Below are positions 36,158-43,119 of a stretch of DNA of 64,000 nt, piece after piece. Origin of the DNA: Rugamonas rivuli. Lineage in GTDB: Bacteria; Pseudomonadota; Gammaproteobacteria; Burkholderiales; Burkholderiaceae_D. Both the position numbers and the translations under genes were made by a program. The DNA lies in assembly GCF_009380165.1 (NCBI RefSeq), contig NZ_WHUF01000001.1, positions 744,001 to 808,000 on the forward strand. Reading direction: 5' to 3'. The notes beneath the pieces were generated by a model. It was not told the origin of the DNA, searched no databases, and saw only the letters and a program-made list of their open reading frames with translations. Within the stretch, counting starts at the first letter, position 1; each line of letters opens with the position of its first letter.

Positions 36158-37025
36158 CGGTTTCGAGTTGCCGCTGGAGTTCGGGCGGCACTTCAGTATC
36201 GGGATAGCGCGCGCGGAACTTGAGCCATTCCGCGTGCGCTTCTTTCGTTTGGCCGGCCTTCAGCATTTCCTCCATGCGGGCCAGCCATGTGGATGCCGGC
36301 GTCGCTACAGGCGTGGACATGACTTCAGGCCCAGGCAAAGCCGCATGCGCAGGAACGGGGGCACGTGCAAGCACCGCCGCAGGCGCAGAAAAAGATAGGG
36401 ATGCCGGCGCCGGCGCCGGCGGCGGAGCGGAGCGCATCGCCAGCGACGGTGCAGACGCAATATCCGCCATCGGTGCAGACTGCGCCAATGGCGGATATTG
36501 CGGCATGGAGGCAGCAGGCTTCGCAGCGCGAACGGCGGCCGAAGCGACAGATAGCCGCGGCGGCGGCGGCGGCGGTGCCGGTACCGCCGCCGGTTCGGCG
36601 ATGGCGATGGTTGTCTCAGCCACGTCCCGATTCGGCGCAACCTCCGCCATCTTCGCAGCCGGTGGCGCCGATTCCTGAACAACGCTGTCCTGCCGAACCT
36701 CAGGAGCAAACGCCTGCGGCATCAAACCGCGCACCACGAACAACGCCAGCACCACACTGGCCGCAATCCCCAACGGCACCCGAGCGCGCCGCAGAAAATG
36801 CCGCGCCGGTGAAGATGCCTGCGCCCCGCCATGCAACGCATCGTTGGCAGACTCCCCCGCGCGCGCACCGCCGCCCAAGTCCGCCGCAGCCCGCGCCAGA
36901 ATGGCGGCAGACAAAGCCTCCGGCACCGACGGCTGCGGCAACCCTTGCAACTGACGCGCCAAATCCCCCTCACCCTTGAGGAAGTCTTCGAACGCCGCGT
37001 CTTCAGTGTGATCGTGTGGATTCAT
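36150..37025 (-). CDS. Putative anti-sigma factor, single-pass membrane protein
   Basis: The 291-aa protein has a cytoplasmic N-terminal part (1-80) with the pattern FLKGEGDLARQLQGLPQPSVPEALSAAILARAA, one membrane helix at about 83-102 (VPLGIAASVVLALFVVRGLM), and a long Pro/Ala-rich periplasmic region (PAAVPAPPPPPPRLS) ending in a helical LARMEEMLKAGQTKEAHAEWL. There is no zinc HxxxCxxC motif. It overlaps the ECF sigma gene by 4 bases, which is the main reason for the anti-sigma call. The low-complexity part is alanine-rich and may be a flexible spacer. Confidence 0.7.
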   Translation of the reverse strand: MNPHDHTEDAAFEDFLKGEGDLARQLQGLPQPSVPEALSAAILARAAADLGGGARAGESANDALHGGAQASSPARHFLRRARVPLGIAASVVLALFVVRGLMPQAFAPEVRQDSVVQESAPPAAKMAEVAPNRDVAETTIAIAEPAAVPAPPPPPPRLSVASAAVRAAKPAASMPQYPPLAQSAPMADIASAPSLAMRSAPPPAPAPASLSFSAPAAVLARAPVPAHAALPGPEVMSTPVATPASTWLARMEEMLKAGQTKEAHAEWLKFRARYPDTEVPPELQRQLETVN

Positions 37026-37606
37026 GCTCTCGCCTCTTCGGCAGCCGGCGCCAATTCCTGACGCAGTTTGCGCATCGCATAGCGCAGACGACTCTTCACC
37101 GTCTCCACCGGCGCCGCCACCAGCTCCGCAATCTCTTCCAGGCTCATACCGTTAAACTGCTGCAGCACCAGCGCCTCGCGCTGATCGACAGGCAGTTGCC
37201 GTATCATCGCATGCAAATGGCTGGTCTGCTGCTTGCGTTCCAACTCGCCGTCCGGAGCCAGCCCGTCATGCGCGGCATCGGCGACACGCTCGAACCAATC
37301 ATCCTCCCCGCCATCGCTGGCCAGCAGCACGCGCTCGTTCAAGCGTATCAGGTCGATCAAGCGGTTGCGGGCGATTTGAAAAAGATAAGTACGGAAGCTG
37401 GCGCCCGGCTCATACCGCGCGCGGGCCTGATGCAGATTGGCCCAGCTGTCCTGCATGATGTCGTTGACCCACTCCCGCCGCGGCGAGCGCCACGTCAAAA
37501 ACAGATACAAGCCCTGGCTGTGGCGCCGATACAGTTCCGCGAACGCAGCCAGATCGCCATCGCGATAGCTGAGCATAAGAACTTCATCGGATCGGAGGGC
37601 GGTCAT
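37022..37606 (-). CDS. ECF-family RNA polymerase sigma factor
   Basis: The 194-aa protein shows sigma-70 region 2 (YRDGDLAAFAELYRRHSQGLY, WVNDIMQDSWANLHQARARYEPGASFRTYLFQIARNRLIDLIR) and region 4 (LPVDQREALVLQQFNGMSLEEIAELV, VETVKSRLRYAMRKLRQEL). I chose the ATG at 37606 because the fold begins just after it. It is coupled to the putative anti-sigma gene (ATGA overlap). The VIT/vWA protein and the sedolisin flank the pair and are candidate targets (inference). Confidence 0.93.
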   Translation of the reverse strand: MTALRSDEVLMLSYRDGDLAAFAELYRRHSQGLYLFLTWRSPRREWVNDIMQDSWANLHQARARYEPGASFRTYLFQIARNRLIDLIRLNERVLLASDGGEDDWFERVADAAHDGLAPDGELERKQQTSHLHAMIRQLPVDQREALVLQQFNGMSLEEIAELVAAPVETVKSRLRYAMRKLRQELAPAAEEARA

Positions 37607-37733
37607 ACCAACATGATAACGCAAGCCCCGCGTGCCGCAGGCCTGCGCGTTGTTACAAAATATTGCCGCGTCATAAAGGCTTTCCCGCAACGGCGGGCTG
37701 TAAAAACGCGTAAATTTCACCACTCGATATATT

Positions 37734-37767
37734 TCCTGAGATAAACTTTAATGGCTAAAGCTCAGGA
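37734..37767 (+). promoter_or_regulatory. Hairpin covering the sedolisin ribosome binding site
   Basis: TCCTGAG (37734-37740) pairs with CTCAGGA (37761-37767), and inside it CTTTA pairs with TAAAG around a 5-base loop. The right arm contains the AGGA of the Shine-Dalgarno sequence AGGAG (37764-37768), which lies 6 bases before the ATG at 37775. Folding would hide the ribosome binding site, so translation may be controlled by structure, for example by temperature. Confidence 0.55.
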
Positions 37768-37774
37768 GCACATC

Positions 37775-39451
37775 ATGCGCATCTCACCCCGCCCCTCCCT
37801 TTCCGCTGCGGCCTGCGGCCTCGCTCTGGCGCTGGCCCTTCCAGCGATGGCACAGCCGCAGAACTGGCGTGCCACCCACTCGCACGCACCGGACGCCAGC
37901 GATTACACAGCGGGGGCGGAAATGCGCTCGGGCGACACGCTGCACGTCGCCGTCTCGCTCCAGCTGCGCAACCGCGAACAGCTGGATGCCTTTGCCGCCA
38001 GCCTGATGTCCGGCCAAACCAGCACACCGCTGACCAGCGAACAATTCCTGTCCCGTTATGCGCCCACCGCCGCCGATGTCGCCGCCGTGGTCAAGCACCT
38101 GAGCCAGAGCGGCTTTGTCAACATCGAGGTCAGTCCGAACAATCTGCTGGTCAGCGCCGACGGCTCGGTAGGCACTGCGCGCTCGGCGTTCAATGTCCAG
38201 ATGCGCCACTATTCGCGCGGCGAACGTAACGCATATGCCAACACCAACGACCCCGTCGTGCCCAAGGCGCTGGAGGGCATCGTGCTGGGCGTGCACGGCC
38301 TGCAAACCGTGCACCTGGCGCACACCGCGCAAGTCCAGGCACAGGCCACTACCTACGCCACCGCCGGCAAAGTTGGGCACAGCCCGACCGCCTGGCCGGC
38401 CATCTACAACGCCGGCGCCTTGCCGACGGCCGCCAAGACCACCATCGGCATCATCACCGCCGGCAGCATGACGCAAACGCTGACGGACCTGAGCAGCTTC
38501 GCCCGCACCGCCGGCTACGCGCAGCCCACCGTCAGCGTCGTCAACATCGCCAGCGCCAGCCGGCGCCAAAGCACATCTTCCAGCGCGGACAACACAGCGG
38601 AATGGGATATCGACAGCCAGAACGCGCTGGGCGCGGCCGGCGGCGCGGTCAAGTCCATCGTGTTCTATGCGGCGAACTCGCTGAGCGAGGCGGACCTGAC
38701 GGCGGCTTACAACGCAGCGGTAGCCGCAAACGTGGCGAAGGTGATCAGTGTGTCGCTGGGCGAATGTGAAACCAATGCGCGCCTGACCGGCACCCAGGCC
38801 ACCGACGACCAGATCTTCCTGGCCGCCGTTGCGCAAGGCCAGACCTTCGTCGTCGCCAGCGGGGATTCTGGTTCCTACGAATGCGGCGGCAGGACCAATG
38901 CGCAAAGCTACCCTGCCGTATCGCCGTATGTGATCTCGGTCGGCGGCACTTCGGTGACGACCAGCAGCACCGGCGCATGGACCGGCGAAACCGTTTGGGC
39001 ATGTTCCAACTACAGCACCTGCGCCAGCAGCGGCGGCACGGGCGGAGGCGCCAGCCTGATTGAGGCGGCGCCCGCATGGCAGCTGTCGTCCAAGGTGCTC
39101 GGCACTTCCACGCGACGCGGCGTGCCGGACATCGCCTTCGCCGGCGATCCGGCTACCGGAGCGATCACCATCGTCAACGGCAGGAACGCGCAGTATGGCG
39201 GCACCAGCCTGTCGGCGCCGATCTTCGCCGGATTCTGGGCGCGGATACAGTCGGCCAACAACAACCGCCTGGCTTTCCCCGCGCCGGCACTGTACAAATA
39301 CGGCGTGGCGCAGACTGCGCTGTTCCACGATGTCGTCACCGGCACCAACGGCGGTTATGCCGCCGCCAAAGGCTGGGACTACACCACGGGATTCGGCAGC
39401 CTGAATGTCGGCAGCTTCGCCGCCTTCGTCACTTCCAGCGGCGGATTCTAA
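37775..39451 (+). CDS. S53-family serine-carboxyl peptidase (sedolisin/kumamolisin type)
   Basis: From the ATG at 37775 the 558-aa precursor has a signal peptide (AACGLALALALPAMA), a pro-kumamolisin prodomain at about 30-190 (SGDTLHVAVSLQLRNREQL, VSPNNLLVSADGSV) and the catalytic domain. The catalytic set is Glu276 and Asp280 (AEWDID), oxyanion Asp364 (ASGDSGS) and Ser478 (YGGTSLSAP). The C-terminal calcium loop is FHDVVTGTNGG...GWDYTTGFGS. It is an exported endopeptidase, usually active at acid pH. The start one Met earlier (37751) lies inside the leader hairpin loop and lacks a ribosome binding site. Confidence 0.94.
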   Translation: MRISPRPSLSAAACGLALALALPAMAQPQNWRATHSHAPDASDYTAGAEMRSGDTLHVAVSLQLRNREQLDAFAASLMSGQTSTPLTSEQFLSRYAPTAADVAAVVKHLSQSGFVNIEVSPNNLLVSADGSVGTARSAFNVQMRHYSRGERNAYANTNDPVVPKALEGIVLGVHGLQTVHLAHTAQVQAQATTYATAGKVGHSPTAWPAIYNAGALPTAAKTTIGIITAGSMTQTLTDLSSFARTAGYAQPTVSVVNIASASRRQSTSSSADNTAEWDIDSQNALGAAGGAVKSIVFYAANSLSEADLTAAYNAAVAANVAKVISVSLGECETNARLTGTQATDDQIFLAAVAQGQTFVVASGDSGSYECGGRTNAQSYPAVSPYVISVGGTSVTTSSTGAWTGETVWACSNYSTCASSGGTGGGASLIEAAPAWQLSSKVLGTSTRRGVPDIAFAGDPATGAITIVNGRNAQYGGTSLSAPIFAGFWARIQSANNNRLAFPAPALYKYGVAQTALFHDVVTGTNGGYAAAKGWDYTTGFGSLNVGSFAAFVTSSGGF

Positions 39452-39452
39452 A

Positions 39453-40847
39453 CTAGTAGATATCGCGGCGCAGGCGCTGCATTTGCTGGTCATGGCGCTC
39501 CACCCAACGACGGGCGTCATCCAGCTGGCGCTCCAGGCGCTGGGCATACTCCGACAGGTCGCGACGCTCCTGCTCGCGGCGGGCGTCCTGCTTCCTGGTT
39601 TCGTCTGTGATCACGCGGTCCTTGGCTTCCAGGTTGGAGCGGATCTCGCGCTCCAGGCGGTTCAGGCGATGATGGATATCGCTCAGACGCCCTGAGATCT
39701 CGTTGACATCGTTGATGGCCTGTTGCCGCTTGGCGGCCGTGATTTCGTAATCCTGGCCGCTGACATAGGCATGCTTCAACTGGTTGCGCAGTTCGACACG
39801 GCAGACATCGACCGCCATGCCGCTGTTGGTGCGGCCGCGTTCAAAAGCGTTCTCCGGCACGCAGTACTTGGCGTTCTGATCGTCCCATGCCGCCGTGTAC
39901 AGCTCACGCGTGGCGGCGATCACGAACACGCCGTTGCGGCCCGCGTTGGCGATGCGGTCATCCAGCATGAACGGCTTGCCGTAGCCGTCATCGGCGCCAG
40001 CCTGGCGCCAGTAGTCGGTCAGGCGCGCATCCCAGGCCTGGCGGTACTCCGACTCGAAAATCTTCAGGCCTTTGGCGCGCGCTTCCTTGCTGCGCATGGC
40101 GAAGTCCCTGCCGCTGACGGCGTCCTGCGTGCCGAGATTGCGCCAGTAGTTGACGATCTCCGCGTTCCATGCGGCACGGTAGGCGTCTTCCTGCACCTGC
40201 ACGCCGGCGCTGCGGGCGGCCGAGGCGCGTTGGCGGAACTCGCTGTCCGGCGTGCCGTTGCGGGCGTCGTTGTAGCCGGCGTCCTGCCAGAAAGTGCGGT
40301 TGCCGGCCTGCCAGCCGTTGGCATACGCCGCTTCATCGAAACGCAGCTGCATGCCGGCGGCGCGAGCGCGAGCGGCTTCCTTCTGCGCGGCCAGCGGCTG
40401 GCCGTCGGTGCCGGCGTGCTTGCCCTGGTTTTTCCAGTAGTCCGAATTGCCGATCGCCCAGCCGGCATCGTAGGCGGGACGGTTCAGCGGCGTCTTGTGT
40501 TTGCGGACCTCGTCGCTGGCGGCATGCGCTTCGTACTGCGCCTGGAACCCCTTGCCGCCGTCATTCTGTCCGAGCTGCGACCACAAATCCCAGTTGCCCT
40601 GCGCCCAGCCGGCGGTGTACTGCGCCTCGGCGCCGATGGCGGCGGGCTTCTTGTCGTCGGCGTGATCGTCGCAGAATTCCTTGCGCTCGGCATAATCGGC
40701 CGGTTCGCCGGACATGCCGTCCTTGTGGCCGATGGCGGCCCAGTCGCCGACTTTGCAATCGGCGATGCGCTGCATGGTGGATTGGCAGCCGGCCAGCAGC
40801 AGCGGCACGGCGAGGATCAGGGGACGAAAGCGGGTCAGATAATTCAT
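39453..40847 (-). CDS. DUF2799-repeat lipoprotein with C-terminal coiled coil
   Basis: The 464-aa protein has a lipobox (VPLLLAGCQSTMQ) and then five to six tandem units of about 46-50 residues with the pattern Y-x-x-GW-x-x-GN-x-x-YW-x-x-x-G-x-x-D, as in YTAGWAQGNWDLWSQLG, YDAGWAIGNSDYWKNQG and YANGWQAGNRTFWQDAG. Single units resemble DUF2799. The last about 90 residues form a charged coiled coil (RLERQLDDARRWVERHDQQM). It is probably anchored to the outer membrane, facing the periplasm. No enzyme motif is visible. It lies 1 base beyond the convergent sedolisin stop. Confidence 0.82.
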   Translation of the reverse strand: MNYLTRFRPLILAVPLLLAGCQSTMQRIADCKVGDWAAIGHKDGMSGEPADYAERKEFCDDHADDKKPAAIGAEAQYTAGWAQGNWDLWSQLGQNDGGKGFQAQYEAHAASDEVRKHKTPLNRPAYDAGWAIGNSDYWKNQGKHAGTDGQPLAAQKEAARARAAGMQLRFDEAAYANGWQAGNRTFWQDAGYNDARNGTPDSEFRQRASAARSAGVQVQEDAYRAAWNAEIVNYWRNLGTQDAVSGRDFAMRSKEARAKGLKIFESEYRQAWDARLTDYWRQAGADDGYGKPFMLDDRIANAGRNGVFVIAATRELYTAAWDDQNAKYCVPENAFERGRTNSGMAVDVCRVELRNQLKHAYVSGQDYEITAAKRQQAINDVNEISGRLSDIHHRLNRLEREIRSNLEAKDRVITDETRKQDARREQERRDLSEYAQRLERQLDDARRWVERHDQQMQRLRRDIY

Positions 40848-40920
40848 GGTGGCGTATGAGAGTACGTATCGGAGTCTAAGCGGCCAGATTATATGGCATA
40901 AATGGCAAAGAAAATATACG

Positions 40921-42297
40921 TCACTCCCTTACGCCATCAAAGCTGACCTCCACCTGCAAGCCGGGACCATCGTCGCGGTTGGCCAGCCGGATCCGGCCCT
41001 GGTTGCGCGCTGCCGCCCGCTCGGCGATCGCCAGCCCCAATCCGCTTCCGGCCTGGTCCTGGTCCGGCAGGCGGAAGAAGCGCTCGAACACCTTGCGCTG
41101 CATCTCCGGCGCGATGCCCGGGCCCTGGTCCGCGACCGACAGCACGATGCGGCCGTCCGCCTCGGCGATGGCAACCGTCACGCGGCCGCCCTCCGGCGAA
41201 TATTTGACGGCGTTGCTGACCAGGTTATCGATCAGCGAGGCCATGCTCTCCAGATGCATGGCCAGCATGCAGCGTTCCGGCGCTTGCAGTTCGATCTCCA
41301 CGTGGCGGGTGGCGGCGATCTGTCCGGCCTGCGCCAGGCGGTCCGCCACCAGTTCGACCAGGTCGCGCGGCATCAGGCTGGTGTGATCGCGGTCGCCGCC
41401 GGATCGGGCCAGGGCCAGCAACTGGTGCACGGTGTGCGTGGCGCGCTCCACCCCTGTGCGCAAGCCCTGCCCCGCGTCTTCCACCCGCTGCGCCGTGCGT
41501 GTCGTGGTCAACGTGTCCGCGTTGATCTGGATGATGGACAGCGGCGTCTTGAGTTCATGCGCTGCATCGATGAGAAATTCCTGTTCGCGCTCCAGCCGCT
41601 CGGTCAGCCGCTCCATCAGCCGGTTGACCGAGCCGACCAGCGGCGACAGCTCCAGATACGGCGAAGGCGCCAGCGGCGACAGATCGGTGGCCGAGCGCTC
41701 CTCGATCTCGCCGACGATGGATTTCAGCGGCCGCAGCCCGACCCGGATGATGAGCCAGGCCGGCAGCAACAGGAACGGTATGCTGAACAGCAGCGGCGCG
41801 AAATAGTAGCCGATGCTGGACACCTGCAGCATCCATTCGCCGATCACCTCCGTCGCCATGCGCACGGTGACGCCGGTGGCGGCATCGGTTTCGACCGAGA
41901 CCACCCAGCCATCCTTGAGCGGCTGGCCGTACGGCCCGGCGGCGGCGTCGGTCGGCGGCAGGCCCTGGTCCTCCGACGCGTACACCAGCGCACCGTGCCG
42001 CCACACCTGCGTTTGCAGCGCCGGGATGTACCAGCCCAGTTCCGTGTACAACGCGTAGTGCAGCTGCTCCATCTTGTGCACCAGCGGCTTGATCTGCTCC
42101 GGCGGCCGCTCGCCCACGGTCTGCATCAGCACCATGATGCGCAAGGCGCTGGCGCGCAGTTCGCGCTGCATGTCGCGCCGCTTGCTGGTGCGGGTCTCGT
42201 AGACGTCCAGCGCCAGGTTGGCGAGCCAGATCAGCATCATCACCGAAATGAAGCCGTACAGCAGGCGCTTGAACAGCGAGCGGTTATGCCGCGTCAT
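40921..42297 (-). CDS. Sensor histidine kinase (QseC-like)
   Basis: The 458-aa kinase has a first membrane helix (LLYGFISVMMLIWLANLALDVYE), a periplasmic sensor of about 130 residues, a second helix (YFAPLLFSIPFLLLPAWLIIRVG), HAMP, HisKA with His247 (DAAHELKTPLSI), and the ATPase (NLVSNAVKYSPEGG, GSGLGLAIAERAAA). It overlaps the regulator gene by 4 bases. Its position beside a TonB-dependent receptor and two NagX-like genes suggests it senses a carbohydrate or envelope state (inference). Confidence 0.94.
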   Translation of the reverse strand: MTRHNRSLFKRLLYGFISVMMLIWLANLALDVYETRTSKRRDMQRELRASALRIMVLMQTVGERPPEQIKPLVHKMEQLHYALYTELGWYIPALQTQVWRHGALVYASEDQGLPPTDAAAGPYGQPLKDGWVVSVETDAATGVTVRMATEVIGEWMLQVSSIGYYFAPLLFSIPFLLLPAWLIIRVGLRPLKSIVGEIEERSATDLSPLAPSPYLELSPLVGSVNRLMERLTERLEREQEFLIDAAHELKTPLSIIQINADTLTTTRTAQRVEDAGQGLRTGVERATHTVHQLLALARSGGDRDHTSLMPRDLVELVADRLAQAGQIAATRHVEIELQAPERCMLAMHLESMASLIDNLVSNAVKYSPEGGRVTVAIAEADGRIVLSVADQGPGIAPEMQRKVFERFFRLPDQDQAGSGLGLAIAERAAARNQGRIRLANRDDGPGLQVEVSFDGVRE

Positions 42298-42950
42298 TTG
42301 TCAACCACGTAGCCGACGCCGCGCACGGTACGGATATAGCCTTCGCCGATTTTCTGCCGCAGGTGCGACATGTGCACGTCCAGCGCCGCGCCTTCGCTGT
42401 GCGGCAGCGCGCGCGACTCCAGCTCGCGCCGCGTCAGCACCCGGTCCGGATAGCGCATCAACGCGTGCAGCAGCGCGAACTCGGTCTTCGACAAGACCAC
42501 ATTGACGCCGCTGCGCGTGAGCAGCATGCGTTTATCGTCCAGCACCAGATCCTTGACCTTCCAAACCGGTTCGCCGGATTCGCTCCAGCCGGTCGCGCGC
42601 CGCATCACCGCGCGCAGCCGCGCCAGCAGCTCCGTGACGACGAAGGGCTTGACCAGGTAATCGTCGGCGCCGCGATCGAGGCCGTTCAAGCGGTCCTCCA
42701 GGCTGTCGCGCGCCGTGATCACCAGGATCGGCAATGTGTGGCCGGCGGCGCGCAGTTCGCGCAGCACGTCGATGCCGTTCCCGTCGGGCAGGCCCAGGTC
42801 CAGCAGCACGGCGTCGAACGGCTCGGTCTCGACCCAATGGCGCGCATCGCTGGCGCGGCGCACCCATACCACTTCCTGTCCCGCGTCCTGCAAGGCCGCT
42901 TGCAAGGCCTTGCCCAATTCCAGGTCGTCTTCGACCAGGCATATCTTCAT
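42294..42950 (-). CDS. OmpR/PhoB-family response regulator (QseB-like)
   Basis: The 218-aa regulator has Asp8-Asp9 (LVEDDLELG), phospho-acceptor Asp51 (VLLDLGLPDGNG), and a C-terminal winged helix ending GEGYIRTVRGVGYVVDK. It is transcribed with its kinase (ATGA overlap) and divergently from the TonB-dependent receptor. Four TTAAGG-like half-sites at 11-bp spacing lie in the 169-bp gap between them, a layout that fits direct control of both sides. Confidence 0.94.
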   Translation of the reverse strand: MKICLVEDDLELGKALQAALQDAGQEVVWVRRASDARHWVETEPFDAVLLDLGLPDGNGIDVLRELRAAGHTLPILVITARDSLEDRLNGLDRGADDYLVKPFVVTELLARLRAVMRRATGWSESGEPVWKVKDLVLDDKRMLLTRSGVNVVLSKTEFALLHALMRYPDRVLTRRELESRALPHSEGAALDVHMSHLRQKIGEGYIRTVRGVGYVVDK

Positions 42951-43026
42951 GTGTCGCTACCTCTTTCGTGAAGCCCGTATCTACGCATCTTCTTAGCGAA
43001 CTGTCAATCGCCTGCGCGCCACAACG

Positions 43027-43065
43027 TTAGGAAAACCTTAAGGTTCCTTTTGGATTTCGTTAAGG
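43027..43065. promoter_or_regulatory. Four half-sites with 11-bp period (response-regulator boxes)
   Basis: TTAGGA (43027), TTAAGG (43038), TTTGGA (43049) and TTAAGG (43060) begin exactly 11 bp apart. The second unit lies inside the palindrome AACCTTAAGGTT (43034-43045). Phase-matched direct repeats are the standard site for OmpR/PhoB/PmrA-like regulators, and the adjacent divergent regulator gene makes it the best candidate ligand. Confidence 0.65.
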
Positions 43066-43119
43066 AAGACTGCGGACAATCTGCTCACACTAAAACAATC
43101 TTCAAACGAGGGAGACTAG

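Noticed and set aside
37751..37774. ATG at 37751 as the sedolisin start
   Set aside because: It has no ribosome binding site and lies in the leader hairpin loop; the ATG at 37775 has AGGAG at 6 bases and begins a normal signal peptide.
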